A DNA stretch of 64,000 nt from CAVONV01 sp963697355 (GCA_963697355.1 CAVONV010000013.1:62001-126000), one strand, 5' to 3'. Counted from the first letter of the stretch, positions 1 through 8,764 are shown. Notes: a model not told the origin generated them from the letters alone. Numbers and translations: made by a program.

Positions 1-913
1 GGACAGCTCCAAAGCAGGTCACCACGTCTTCGACTACCTGACGAGGAGTTCCTGATTCCGCGACAAGAAGCCATCCAGTGGAAAGGTGCGGACGGTGTGA
101 CGGTCGAAGGGCTTCTTTACTACCCGCTCGACTACGAGGAGGGAAAGCGCTACCCGCTTGTGCGTGCAGACCCATGGAGGACCGGCGGCCTCCGACAAGT
201 TCGGCTTCGGAGGTTGGAGCAACTACGTCCACGTCTTGGCCGCCAGAGGTTGGGTCGTGTTCAAGCCCAACTACCGCGGCAGCACCGGCTACGGAGACGA
301 TTTCCTACGCGACATGGTCGGTCACTATTACGAGCAGTCCCACCTCGACGTGATGACCGGTGTCGACTACCTCATCGAGAAAGGAATCGCCGACGGCGAT
401 CGGATGGTCAAGATGGGCTGGAGCGGCGGCGGCCACATGACCAACAAGATCATCACCCACACCGACCGTTTCAAAGCGGCGTCATCGGGTGCCGGCGCCG
501 TGAACTGGATCTCCATGTACGGACAGAGCGACGTGCGAATCTACCGCACACCCTGGTTCGGTGGCACACCGTGGCAGAAGGACGCCCCATCGATCTTTAC
601 TGGGATCATTCGCCGCTGAAGGATATCTGGAAGGTCAAGACACCGACTATCGTGCTGGTCGGCGCCAACGACGTTCGGGTGCCGCCGCCGCAATCGGTGG
701 AGCTTTACCGGGCTCTCAAGATCGAACGGCGTCCCCGCTCATCTCTACATGGCGCCTCGCGAGCCTCACGGTTGGCGTGAGCTTCGTCACGAGCTCTTCA
801 AGGTGAACGTGGAGCTCGATTGGTTCGATAAACACGCTCTCGGAAGGGAGTACACCTGGGAAAAGGCTCCCGGTGTTGAAGAGGATTCAGTAAGCGATAG
901 TGTGGTCCGCTGA
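1..913 (+). pseudogene. S9-family (prolyl oligopeptidase) peptidase, C-terminal part, frame broken
   Basis: This is the catalytic C-terminal part of an alpha/beta-hydrolase peptidase of family S9; its N-terminus lies upstream of the window. The coding sequence can be followed only by changing frame about three times (near 165, 590 and 725). Seen in order are the stretch ending YPLVR, a GGWSNYVHVLAARGW strand, the nucleophile elbow GWSGGGHMT (Ser at about 424), the KVKTPTIVLVGANDVRVP segment holding the catalytic Asp, and EPHGWRE carrying the catalytic His, followed by a stop at 911-913. All three catalytic residues survive, so the breaks look like sequence errors as much as gene decay. Family assignment is firm. 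Substrate is unknown; relatives are often secreted dipeptidyl or acylaminoacyl peptidases. Confidence 0.8.
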
Positions 914-1055
914 ACTCGAGTGGCAGGAGCTTTCTCTTTCGGAGCGGGAACTCGGCTTGGAAACATGGGATCCGGAGGGATCGGGCGTCTAGTAAGAACC
1001 CGCAGACCGTGCTACGCTGCATACCAAGGGAGAATCGCAACAGAGGGACCATATC

Positions 1056-1472
1056 GTGCTGGAATTGCGGGAGCGTATTCGGGAAGCTCTGCAAACGGAA
1101 GCGGATGAGGTGATCGTTTCCGTCTATCTCTTCGGGAGTCAAGCCTCGTCTCGAGCCCATCGCGAAAGTGACATCGACCTGGGTGTGCTCCTATCTTGGG
1201 AGGCTTGTCGCTCTTCCAAAGACCGTTTCGAAGTGCGGGTTGGAATGTCTTCCCGACTGACGAGTGAGCTGGGACGGCTGGTTGACGTCGTGATTCTCAA
1301 CGATGCGCCTCCGCAGCTGGCCCGTCGTATCGTCACCGACGGTGAGCGTCTCTTTTGTTCCGACGCCGAAGTCGATCATGCCTTCGTGCGTGACACTCTG
1401 ATTCGAGCTGCCGACATCGAGCCGTTTCTTCGACGGACACGTCGCATCAAGCTCGATGCCATAATGAGATGA
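1056..1472 (+). CDS. mntA: MntA-like nucleotidyltransferase antitoxin
   Basis: A 138-residue minimal nucleotidyltransferase. The signature G-S-x10-D-x-D is complete: GSQASSRAHRESDID at residues 26-40. In characterised HepT/MntA systems the MntA enzyme adds AMP to the HepT toxin and silences it. The start is GTG at 1056; the next gene begins inside its stop codon (ATGA overlap at 1469-1472), which signals translational coupling. The C-terminal half is Arg-rich and carries no other recognisable domain. Role as antitoxin is inferred from the motif and the HepT partner. Confidence 0.85.
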   Translation: MLELRERIREALQTEADEVIVSVYLFGSQASSRAHRESDIDLGVLLSWEACRSSKDRFEVRVGMSSRLTSELGRLVDVVILNDAPPQLARRIVTDGERLFCSDAEVDHAFVRDTLIRAADIEPFLRRTRRIKLDAIMR

Positions 1473-1888
1473 CTTATCTGATCGAACGTCTAGCCGAGCT
1501 GCGTCGGCACTTGGAGCATCTGAAACAGATTCGGCCGCGTGTACGCGGGCCGGAATCTCTCGAGCGCGATCTTTCTCTACACAACGACATTCTCTTTTCC
1601 TTGATGACGGTCTGTCAGCTCGTCATCGACATCGCGGGGGAGCTGTCGGCGCAGCGTGGAGATCGTTTCGAGGACTACCGACAGGCGATTCACAATCTCG
1701 CGAAGGACGACCGGTTTCCAAGCGATCTGGTTCAGGAGCTGGAGAGACTTCCTGGTTTTCGCAACGTGCTCATCCATGACTACGTGGCGTTGGATATGAA
1801 TCGTGTCATGGAGGCGTTGGCTCAGCTCGAGCCCATCGAGCGGTTCCTGGAGATCGTGGGGCAGATGGAATCGGGGCAAGAGAGCTAG
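1469..1888 (+). CDS. hepT: HepT-like HEPN toxin (DUF86)
   Basis: A 139-residue mostly helical protein of the HepT/DUF86 family. It holds the HEPN active-site pattern R-x4-H-x-Y as RNVLIHDY at about residues 99-106. HEPN toxins are usually RNases, and HepT is held in check by AMP-ylation of the motif Tyr by MntA. The ATG overlaps the mntA stop, as is usual for this pair. The pair stands alone between a broken peptidase gene and the convergent sulfur operon. Toxicity is inferred from family knowledge. Confidence 0.85.
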   Translation: MTYLIERLAELRRHLEHLKQIRPRVRGPESLERDLSLHNDILFSLMTVCQLVIDIAGELSAQRGDRFEDYRQAIHNLAKDDRFPSDLVQELERLPGFRNVLIHDYVALDMNRVMEALAQLEPIERFLEIVGQMESGQES

Positions 1889-1907
1889 CGCTCTACAAAC
1901 CCGGGTC

Positions 1908-2855
1908 TCAGAGCCCTACTTGTCCAGCGGTGACGAGAATCCAACGCAAAGCGAATCCACCGATCAGCAAGAGAACAGGTGCCACCAAGGTTGCGCGCAT
2001 CTTGTGGCGCGATTCGTAAACCTCCAGGAAGAGTGGGACCATCAAGCCGGCGATGACAACCAGAGACCAGAATACCGCCGTATAGGATCCCCCCAGAAAG
2101 AGGCTCGCGGCTTGCCGTCCCACTTGCCCACTTCCGTTCATGAGATCAACGAAGAATAGACCCAGCAGGACCAACTCCAACCCGATGGCTGCAATATCCA
2201 GGTTCCTTACGAGATGATGTTCATCTTTGTTGATGGGGAAGAGCATGAACAATGCCGCTCCCGTTGAGAGTCCGGAGACGAGGAAGAGGGGGCCCAGCAA
2301 TCCTGAGCTCCAAAGCGCTCTAGCCCCGAGGGTGCCGAGCAAAATACCTGTGTAGGCACCCAACGCCACACCGAGTATCAAGTTGGACCACTCCAGGGCT
2401 CGGAGATGACGGATGGCAAAGTCTCGAAGCCGTCCTACGACGTTCTTCAAAGAGGTCCAACCTAGAAAGCCTGCATGGCTTTCAACCTCCGTAGGTGTCA
2501 AATAGGCCAAGCCCAACAATAAAACGGCCGGGTAGATCAAAACGAGGATCCAGGAACCCCATGACATGGGCGATGTCCATTGAAACGAGGTGTAGAAGCG
2601 AAAGACATGGGTCTTGTATTCCAGATCCAAAAGAAGGGCGAACATGCCCACGGACAAAATCAACGGGGCTGCAAAAGGTAGCCAGCGGGACCAATTCGAT
2701 CGTTTGTCCTCGAGACGCCAGGCGAGTAGGGGAGCCAAGATCATCAATCCAGCGGTCAGGCCGCCTAGGAAGAGGTATACCGGAATCTCCCAACCCCAGA
2801 TATGAAGGTTGGGATCAACGAGGTGACTGTTTCTGAAAATGTCGAGTTCCGTCAT
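1908..2855 (-). CDS. NrfD/PsrC-type membrane subunit of a molybdo-oxidoreductase
   Basis: A 315-residue integral membrane protein of the NrfD/PsrC family, the quinone-reactive anchor of complex iron-sulfur molybdoenzymes. It begins MTELDIFRNSHLVDP and holds about eight to nine hydrophobic spans, with the family-typical first helix IPVYLFLGGLTAGLMIL. It is the last gene of the minus-strand operon that also encodes the catalytic subunit (5309-7543) and the ferredoxin subunit (4767-5312), with two YeeE genes between. It would pass electrons between the quinone pool and the ferredoxin subunit. Direction (sulfur or thiosulfate reduction, or oxidation) cannot be told from sequence. Confidence 0.88.
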   Translation of the reverse strand: MTELDIFRNSHLVDPNLHIWGWEIPVYLFLGGLTAGLMILAPLLAWRLEDKRSNWSRWLPFAAPLILSVGMFALLLDLEYKTHVFRFYTSFQWTSPMSWGSWILVLIYPAVLLLGLAYLTPTEVESHAGFLGWTSLKNVVGRLRDFAIRHLRALEWSNLILGVALGAYTGILLGTLGARALWSSGLLGPLFLVSGLSTGAALFMLFPINKDEHHLVRNLDIAAIGLELVLLGLFFVDLMNGSGQVGRQAASLFLGGSYTAVFWSLVVIAGLMVPLFLEVYESRHKMRATLVAPVLLLIGGFALRWILVTAGQVGL

Positions 2856-2867
2856 GAGTTGTTGCCT

Positions 2868-4076
2868 CTAGTTACACCCACCGCCACCTTTTTTCTTCTT
2901 GGGGACGTAGACCGCGGTTGACGCTGGAGGAGGTGCTGCAGCTTGGCCGTCTCCGGTTAACGTTTGGTAGAGGGCCGCTTGAAACAGATAACCGTTTCGA
3001 TCTTCCTCTGAGGCTGCCGGTCCCGGTGGTTCCGGTACGCTCAGTGCGAATTGTTTCCAAGCCTCGAAACCGTTCTCCAAGGTAAAGATACGTCCTTGAT
3101 ACCCAAACGTCGCGGAAGGTATCTCTTGTTGACCCGTCTCGGTGACCACGATGAGGTCTTTGTGACCCGAGACGTACTCCAACCCAAGATTTGCTAGGTC
3201 GGCTTCCGGTACACATTCGGAGCCGGGAACCCTTTCTTTCGCACAGGCCTCTCGACCACGCACATCGACGATGCGGATGTTCCATGGCTCTTCGAGAACC
3301 CGGTGTGCCAAGGTCGCGGGACCGATGAGCTCCGGTTGCTTAATCGACGCATCCGTTGTCGGTACGGGAGCAAGCAGTGTCGCTGCCGCGAGTATGGCCA
3401 CGAATCCAAACGTAGCGAAAGCCAGTCGGCGTGCGAAAGGCCGAGGCGACCGCTCTTGTGTCGGCCCCGGTTTTTCCGTCTTCTTTCGTGCGAAGATGGC
3501 TTCCACTTTTTCAGCTCCGATGAAACAACCGACGGCCATAACGACCACTCCGACGGCGAGCACCTGGGCCGGTATCCCGAGATCTCCATAGAGGAAACGT
3601 GCCCCGAGCTCACCACTGTTGTGGAAGCTTACGATGAGAGGTTGTATCTCGGAGTAGAAGAGAGACCCCAATACGACTCCGCCAAAAGTCACCCAGGCGT
3701 CGATGTGGCCCGATGCGGCACCAACCACCGAAGTGCCCGGGCAATAGCCGGAGACGATGAAGCCAACGCCAAGGACGAGACCACCGATCAACATCGGCCA
3801 TATGTAGGTCCAGCTGACGATCTTCTGAGACAAGATGGGTAGGTCTGCAAGGCCCAGACCGGAGACGAGCACCAAGCCGAGCATAGCGGTGACGATCGCA
3901 CTGAACATCACCTTGAAGACGGTCATGTCGGTGAAATAGAACTGAGCGGCCAGCTTGGTGGAACGGCCGAAACCGGCGCGTTCGAGGACGAAGCCGAATC
4001 CAAAACCGAGAAGGACGGCGACGATGAGTCCGAGCTCTTTATGCTCGGTGACAAGAGAATCGAATGGGAACATCAT
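2868..4076 (-). CDS. YeeE/YedE membrane protein fused to a degenerate rhodanese domain, Gly-Cys tail
   Basis: A 402-residue protein. Residues 1-190 are a YeeE/YedE (DUF395) transporter domain with the conserved Cys in SGYCPGTSVVGAASG; characterised members (TsuA) take up thiosulfate. A further membrane span near 220 leads to a rhodanese-like domain (about 250-345). Its active loop reads VVTETGQQEIPSA, with no Cys at the usual position, so persulfide catalysis there is unlikely. The protein ends PKKKKGGGGCN: a basic, Gly-rich tail with the only Cys one residue from the end. The start chosen is the first ATG of ATGATG at 4076, which overlaps the upstream stop by 4 bases. A role in moving sulfur to or from the neighbouring reductase is inferred. 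Confidence 0.85.
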   Translation of the reverse strand: MMFPFDSLVTEHKELGLIVAVLLGFGFGFVLERAGFGRSTKLAAQFYFTDMTVFKVMFSAIVTAMLGLVLVSGLGLADLPILSQKIVSWTYIWPMLIGGLVLGVGFIVSGYCPGTSVVGAASGHIDAWVTFGGVVLGSLFYSEIQPLIVSFHNSGELGARFLYGDLGIPAQVLAVGVVVMAVGCFIGAEKVEAIFARKKTEKPGPTQERSPRPFARRLAFATFGFVAILAAATLLAPVPTTDASIKQPELIGPATLAHRVLEEPWNIRIVDVRGREACAKERVPGSECVPEADLANLGLEYVSGHKDLIVVTETGQQEIPSATFGYQGRIFTLENGFEAWKQFALSVPEPPGPAASEEDRNGYLFQAALYQTLTGDGQAAAPPPASTAVYVPKKKKGGGGCN

Positions 4077-4588
4077 GTCCACTGCCTCCTCATGAAATAA
4101 GCCAGTGCATATCCACCGGCAAATACCGAGAACATGAAAATCCAGGCTCCCAGAGACAGAGCGGCACCACCGGTCAGGGCTTGGCCTGAAGTGCATCCCC
4201 TCGCTAGACGGGCGGCCATCCCCATCAATACGCCGCCGGTGAGAGCGAATCCCAAACGAGAGGGGACTGAAATCCTCGTGCCTCCGGTGACCTGTTTCTT
4301 GATGCGGCCCGCGGTGTAGGCGGCTACCGTGCCGCCGAGAAACATGCCGAGAAGCTCGAACATGATCCAGCCGTTCAATGGGCTTCCTCCGTCTTCCTTG
4401 AGACTCGCCATGTAAGGATTGGCGTCGACGTGCTCGGGATTGACGGCGTTGACGGCCGCGACACCGATCCGGTTCGCCGCGCCGGAGGCTCCGATGCCCT
4501 TACCCATGATGAGAAAGCTCGCGAGAAGAACCATTCCAAGGGCAATGCCGGCTAAGTATGGGTTCCAGAATTTCTCCGAACGTTCCAT
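4073..4588 (-). CDS. YeeE/YedE family membrane protein
   Basis: A 171-residue half-size YeeE/YedE (DUF395) protein with about four hydrophobic spans. It carries the conserved Cys motif ARGCTSGQALTGGA at about residues 129-142, the site proposed to relay thiosulfate or persulfide in characterised family members. It pairs with the longer YeeE-rhodanese protein directly downstream (4-base overlap), and half-size YeeE proteins commonly occur as adjacent pairs. It lies between the ferredoxin and NrfD subunit genes of the operon, so it most likely supplies or removes a sulfur compound for that enzyme. The 178 bases upstream of it hold only a GC-rich hairpin. Confidence 0.85.
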   Translation of the reverse strand: MERSEKFWNPYLAGIALGMVLLASFLIMGKGIGASGAANRIGVAAVNAVNPEHVDANPYMASLKEDGGSPLNGWIMFELLGMFLGGTVAAYTAGRIKKQVTGGTRISVPSRLGFALTGGVLMGMAARLARGCTSGQALTGGAALSLGAWIFMFSVFAGGYALAYFMRRQWT

Positions 4589-4766
4589 TTGCTCTTCTCC
4601 ATCAATTAGTGGTCGCGGAGACTCCTCGCTCCGCTCCCGGCGCTCGCTCCTCGCTCGCGCCTTTACGGCCAGATTCCCTCGCTCCGCGATTCCTCCTGGC
4701 CGGCGGCCCTCCGGGCCGGCTTCCTGTGTGCATCCACTGCTTCGTTTGCCAGAACATGAGGAAGCC

Positions 4767-5312
4767 TTACACTAAGAAAAACTGCTGGGGCTCGGTCCCT
4801 TGCTCGGGCTGGAGGACCTTGTTTTTTCGGCTACGCTTAATACGAGCGATTTCACTTTCGGCGTCCGCCAGGTCTCCAAACGTGAGCGCTTTGGTCGGAC
4901 AAATCTCGACACAAGCCGGTAGCTGCCCGTTCTCGACTCTATGGAGACAGAACGTGCATTTGTCGGCATAGCCATCGGGATGGATGAAGCGAGCATCGTA
5001 GGGGCAAGCTGCCATGCAAGCCTTGCAGCCCGTGCACTTGCGATGCTCCACGAGGACCGTTCCTCCGATGTTGACGTGACTCGCACCCGTCGGGCAGGCA
5101 GTGACACAAGGGGGGTTCTCGCAATGGTGACAGCGTTCGGAACGTATTTCCATGGTGAGGTTCGGGAACTTACCGCTCGCCTCGTTGACGATCCAATCTC
5201 TGAAACCGTTTTCCGGTAGCCGGTTCTCCGCCTTACAGGCGAGGACACAAGCGTGACAGCCCACGCAGCGCCGTGTATCCATTGCCATGGCGTATCGTTT
5301 CTTCAATCTCAT
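4767..5312 (-). CDS. Four-cluster ferredoxin subunit (PsrB/PhsB/DmsB type)
   Basis: A 181-residue electron-transfer subunit with four Cys clusters in the order typical of molybdoenzyme beta subunits: CVGCHACVLAC, CHHCENPPCVTACP, CTGCKACMAACP and CTFCLHRVENGQLPACVEICP. These would bind four [4Fe-4S] clusters. It overlaps the catalytic-subunit gene upstream by 4 bases (5309-5312), which shows tight coupling. There is no signal peptide; such subunits usually travel with the Tat-exported catalytic subunit. It should carry electrons between the NrfD subunit and the molybdenum centre. Confidence 0.93.
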   Translation of the reverse strand: MRLKKRYAMAMDTRRCVGCHACVLACKAENRLPENGFRDWIVNEASGKFPNLTMEIRSERCHHCENPPCVTACPTGASHVNIGGTVLVEHRKCTGCKACMAACPYDARFIHPDGYADKCTFCLHRVENGQLPACVEICPTKALTFGDLADAESEIARIKRSRKNKVLQPEQGTEPQQFFLV

Positions 5313-7543
5313 GCGGCGGCCTCCGGGCTGAGGATGCGTACGAAGTTCATGTTCATGCCTGTTCCACCCATAATGGGGTCGGTCTTGTAGCGCGTGATCA
5401 AGTTGGCGTCGGACGCTCCTCGTCCTCTTGCGTAGTTGAGACCCTTCGCGGTATGGCCGAATCCGTGAACCATGTACACGCAGTCGCCGCGGATCCGTTC
5501 CGTGACCTTTACTTTGATGGGATTGCTGCGCACGCCATCCTGATTCTCGAGTACGACGCGGTCACCGGATTTCAATGGCGATTGCTCGAATCCGGGCAGA
5601 GCTTTCGCTGCGTCGGCGTTGAGCCAAACCTCGTTCTCCGAGTGACACTGCGAGAGGAATCGATTGTTGGTCGTGCGGCTGAAGGTGTGGACCGGTGAGC
5701 GACCGATGAGAAGACGAAACATCCCGACGGGCGGATCATCCGGTGCCGTATAGTTCGGGATAGGGTCGAAGCCCATCATCGCGAGGGGTTTGCTATGGAG
5801 CTCAATCTTGCCGCTATCGGTGTAGAAGGTTGGAACGAGGCCTTCCTCTTCGCTGACGGGAAGCTTTTCGCCGAGGACGACGCCGTCCTTCTCTAGCGTG
5901 GCCCAGCTCAGGTCGGCGGACTCCACTCGATGTCGTACGGCTTCGACGCCTTCCTTCCAAGGGAAGAACGACTCGAGCCCAAGGCGTCGACCTATCTCGC
6001 GCGCGATCCATGAACCGGGGCGCGAGTCGTACATGGGCTCCACCGCGGGTTGGCGCAGGGCGACGAAGGGCTCTTTGTACGCCGGGGACCACACATCGTC
6101 GTAGCGCTCCAAGTAGGTGCATTCGGGAAGAACCACATCGGCCCATCCGCAGATCTCGGTGGGAAGCACATCGATGGCCGCGATGAAATCGAGCTCCTGA
6201 ATCGCCTTTTGGACTTGACGTGGATCCGGCAACGAGTGGAGCAAGTTGGTGCCGTAGACCAGCCAACCTTTCAAGTCATAGGGGGCCTTTCCAGGTATCG
6301 TGGCGTCACAAAGACCCGAAGCGAGGACCTCCTCCGAAAGAGGATAGAGGTTGGGGACCGGCTTGTCCGCGGCTTCTTTTGGAGTCGTGGGGCATGCGAG
6401 GTACGGGTAAGCGGGAACCTCCACGGCTGTTGGGATGAGGTAGCCGCCTTTTCGCCCCCAGCTTCCCAGAAGGGCTGCCAAGATGGCGATGGCTCTCGAC
6501 CGTTGGGCATCGTCACCGTACCATGTCGTCCTTCGTCCCGGGTGGACGAGCGACGCCGGCTTGAACGAGGCAATGAAGCGAGCCGTTTCTCGAATGAGCT
6601 CGGGCTTGAGGCCGGTGATGGGGTAAGCCCATTCCGGAGTCTTGTCTTTGACGTGCTCCTCGAGCTCTTGGAATCCCAAGGCATGCTCGTTGATGAAGTC
6701 GATGTCATAGCGCTTTTCAGTGACGATGACATTCATCCAAGCAAGAAGAAGCGCCATGTCGGTCCCTGGTTTGATGGGAAGCCAGTAACGCGCTTTGCTG
6801 GCAGCTACAGAAAACCTCGGATCGACGACGACGAGCTCCGCGCCGTTACCCACCGCATCGGCCAAGTCCTGCACCTGGGTGTTGTGCATGTTCTCGCCCA
6901 GGTGTGACCCGATGAGCGTCAAGCATCGCGTGTTTGCGATATCGATGGCCTCGGGAGAGCCCACGCCCTGGCCGAAGGTCAGCCAGAATCCGACTTCACG
7001 GGGGCCGCGGCATTGGGCGTAAGAGGGAGCCGCCACGTTCGGCGAGCCGTAGTACGTCATGAGGTGCTTGAACCAACTCCCCCCATACCCGTGAAGAAAC
7101 AAGGCGAAGGCTTCCGGCCCATGTTTCTCCTTGATGCGCGTCATGTTCTCTGCGACCACATCGAGGGCTTTGTCCCAGGTGGTTTCCTCGAAGACTTCCT
7201 CTCCTCGTTTCTTGACTCGAAGAAGAGGCACTTTCAAGCGATCCGGATCGTAGAGAAGGCCGATACCGCCCGTTCCCCGAGGGCAGAGTCGCCCTTTGGA
7301 TAGCGGGTGGGCCGGGTTTCCGACGATTTTGGTCACTTGGCCGTCCTTGACGTGAGCCAGGACACCGCATTTCCAAAAACACAGCTCACAAAAAGTAGGG
7401 ACAACGCGATCACCTTCGGTTCCGGGATCGTGGATGCGGTTGGCGTCGAGGCCCCACCAATTGGTGCCGAAACCGGAGAAGGCCATGGCTCCGGCTCCGG
7501 CCCCTCCGAGCTTTATGAAATGTCTTCGAGAGAGCTCACTCAT
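5309..7543 (-). CDS. Molybdopterin oxidoreductase, PsrA/PhsA-like catalytic subunit
   Basis: A 744-residue catalytic subunit of the DMSO-reductase superfamily. The start at 7543 gives a clear Tat signal, SRRHFIKLGGAGAGAMAF, so the enzyme is exported. An N-terminal [4Fe-4S] motif follows (CELCFWKCGV, then GRLCPRG). The likely Mo ligand is the Cys of PSYAQCRGP near residue 178, as in polysulfide, thiosulfate and tetrathionate reductases. The C-terminal molybdopterin dinucleotide-binding domain begins around residue 610. With the ferredoxin and NrfD genes it forms a three-subunit membrane complex. Substrate is not certain; YeeE neighbours favour a sulfur compound. Arsenate or another oxyanion remains possible. 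Confidence 0.88.
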   Translation of the reverse strand: MSELSRRHFIKLGGAGAGAMAFSGFGTNWWGLDANRIHDPGTEGDRVVPTFCELCFWKCGVLAHVKDGQVTKIVGNPAHPLSKGRLCPRGTGGIGLLYDPDRLKVPLLRVKKRGEEVFEETTWDKALDVVAENMTRIKEKHGPEAFALFLHGYGGSWFKHLMTYYGSPNVAAPSYAQCRGPREVGFWLTFGQGVGSPEAIDIANTRCLTLIGSHLGENMHNTQVQDLADAVGNGAELVVVDPRFSVAASKARYWLPIKPGTDMALLLAWMNVIVTEKRYDIDFINEHALGFQELEEHVKDKTPEWAYPITGLKPELIRETARFIASFKPASLVHPGRRTTWYGDDAQRSRAIAILAALLGSWGRKGGYLIPTAVEVPAYPYLACPTTPKEAADKPVPNLYPLSEEVLASGLCDATIPGKAPYDLKGWLVYGTNLLHSLPDPRQVQKAIQELDFIAAIDVLPTEICGWADVVLPECTYLERYDDVWSPAYKEPFVALRQPAVEPMYDSRPGSWIAREIGRRLGLESFFPWKEGVEAVRHRVESADLSWATLEKDGVVLGEKLPVSEEEGLVPTFYTDSGKIELHSKPLAMMGFDPIPNYTAPDDPPVGMFRLLIGRSPVHTFSRTTNNRFLSQCHSENEVWLNADAAKALPGFEQSPLKSGDRVVLENQDGVRSNPIKVKVTERIRGDCVYMVHGFGHTAKGLNYARGRGASDANLITRYKTDPIMGGTGMNMNFVRILSPEAAA

Positions 7544-7556
7544 TTTCGAACTCCTC

Positions 7557-8326
7557 CTAGAATCCAAACGAGAAAGAGATATCGAACTCCCATTCACTCA
7601 TGGCCAACCCGATGGTTTGGAAGCCCGGAGCCTCCAGCGTATTGGGACCATCGATTTCCTTGCGGAACGCCCGCATCATGGCAAAGTTGATGGATTTGCC
7701 TTCACCGATCCCTTTGGAGACACCGAAGGTCAAGTGCTGCTCGACGACACCTGGAGCGACGATATTGAACAGCACCCCTCGAACATCTGATAGGCCAAAA
7801 TCCCGCTGAATCCAACGGCATGGTTGTCGGCCAGCTTGACAGCGTAAGTCGGCGTAATGAACATTTGGGAGAGGTTCACGCCCGTGGGTTCGAAGCCGAA
7901 TGTGCGGAAGTCGTAGTCCGTGTTCATGCCGCCATTGCCGTAGAGTGCGATTCCGAAGGAGCTTCTCTCTCCCACCATCCAGTTGGCTCCGAATCCGGGA
8001 ATGGCGAATATGGGCGAACCGCTTTCTACGGTTCCGGGTGCCAAGCCGAAGGTGCCCGGGAAGCCGGAAGGATTGCCTGTGACGGTGTACTGCCGATCCG
8101 GCGTGAACATCGACACGCCCAAGTCATACCGTTTGCCGACATAAACCATCGCGGCTGGATTGGTTGAGGGTGCCAAGGTGTTGAACGCCATGGCAACGCC
8201 GGCGCCAGCCAGCGCTTTATAGAAGGTGCCGTAGCCATGTGCGAAATAGCCGTTGGTCGCATGAGCTGTCCCAGTCACGAGAATGCCTATCAAGGTGAGA
8301 ACAACCAGGAATTTGGCCTTTGTCAT
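7557..8326 (-). pseudogene. FadL/OmpP1-like outer-membrane porin with central part missing
   Basis: The N-terminal part is in one frame (start 8326, strong AAGGAGTG site 6-8 bases upstream): a signal peptide, then ATNGYFAHGYGTFYKALAGAGVA, the plug-type start of FadL-family porins. It runs to GFSGILAYQMFEG near 7790. Immediately after, in another frame, comes VLFNIVAPGVVEQHLTFGVSKG and a C-terminal beta strand ending WEFDISFSFGF. In full-length relatives these two blocks are separated by roughly 150-170 residues of barrel. So the middle of the gene is missing and the frame shifts at the joint. It could be a real deletion or a collapsed assembly. It is the first gene after the ArsR regulator and precedes the molybdoenzyme genes. 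Confidence 0.75.
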
Positions 8327-8390
8327 ATGTTTGTCACTCCTTAAATCCATTTTGGTATTCGAGTCCCGTCACCTTCGAGGTGAATCGGCG

Positions 8391-8723
8391 TCAACTGTCC
8401 GTGTCTCTCTTGGATTCCATTGCTTCTCTGCGCGTGGCGAGCTGCTCCTCCATCACTCTGCTCATGAGATCGAGAGCCTCGACGACGCGCTGATCGATCA
8501 AGCTGTAGTAAGCCGTCGTCCCCTCTACCCGTTTCTGAACGACGCCGGAGTTCCTGAGGACCGCCAGGTGTTGGGAGACATTGGCCGCGGGAACCTCCAT
8601 GAGTTGAGCGAGCTCGTTCACATTGCGTTCCTGATCACGAAGGTGGTCGAGGATCTCGAGGCGCTTGGGATGAACGATGGACTTACAAACCTCAGCGTGG
8701 AACTGGTAAAAGACGCGTTTCAT
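8391..8723 (-). CDS. ArsR-family transcriptional regulator
   Basis: A 110-residue winged-helix repressor of the ArsR/SmtB family. The start chosen (MKRVFYQFHAEVCKS) removes a 16-residue unlikely extension. The helix-turn-helix reads VNELAQLMEVPAANVSQHLAVLRNSGVV, followed by a wing TTAYYSL. One Cys (residue 13) is present; there is no classical CxC metal site, so the effector may be a redox or sulfur signal, as for the sulfur-sensing members BigR and SqrR (which use two Cys). It heads the minus-strand run that includes the porin and molybdoenzyme genes and probably regulates them. A perfect palindrome lies 28 bases upstream of its start. Confidence 0.88.
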   Translation of the reverse strand: MKRVFYQFHAEVCKSIVHPKRLEILDHLRDQERNVNELAQLMEVPAANVSQHLAVLRNSGVVQKRVEGTTAYYSLIDQRVVEALDLMSRVMEEQLATRREAMESKRDTDS

Positions 8724-8750
8724 ATTCTTTCCCCCACGGCCCCTCTTATC

Positions 8751-8764
8751 TGCGAATATTCGCA
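8751..8764. promoter_or_regulatory. Perfect 14-bp palindrome, candidate ArsR operator
   Basis: TGCGAATATTCGCA is fully self-complementary. It lies just upstream of the arsR-type gene start (8723) and so over its likely promoter. ArsR repressors commonly bind AT-centred inverted repeats of this size. Binding is inferred from position and symmetry only. Confidence 0.55.

Noticed and set aside
4704..4718. GC-rich hairpin CGGCCC-tcc-GGGCCG between ferredoxin and YeeE genes as a terminator
   Set aside because: Short stem, no T tract, and it would cut the operon in the middle. Left as unexplained structure, perhaps a processing site.
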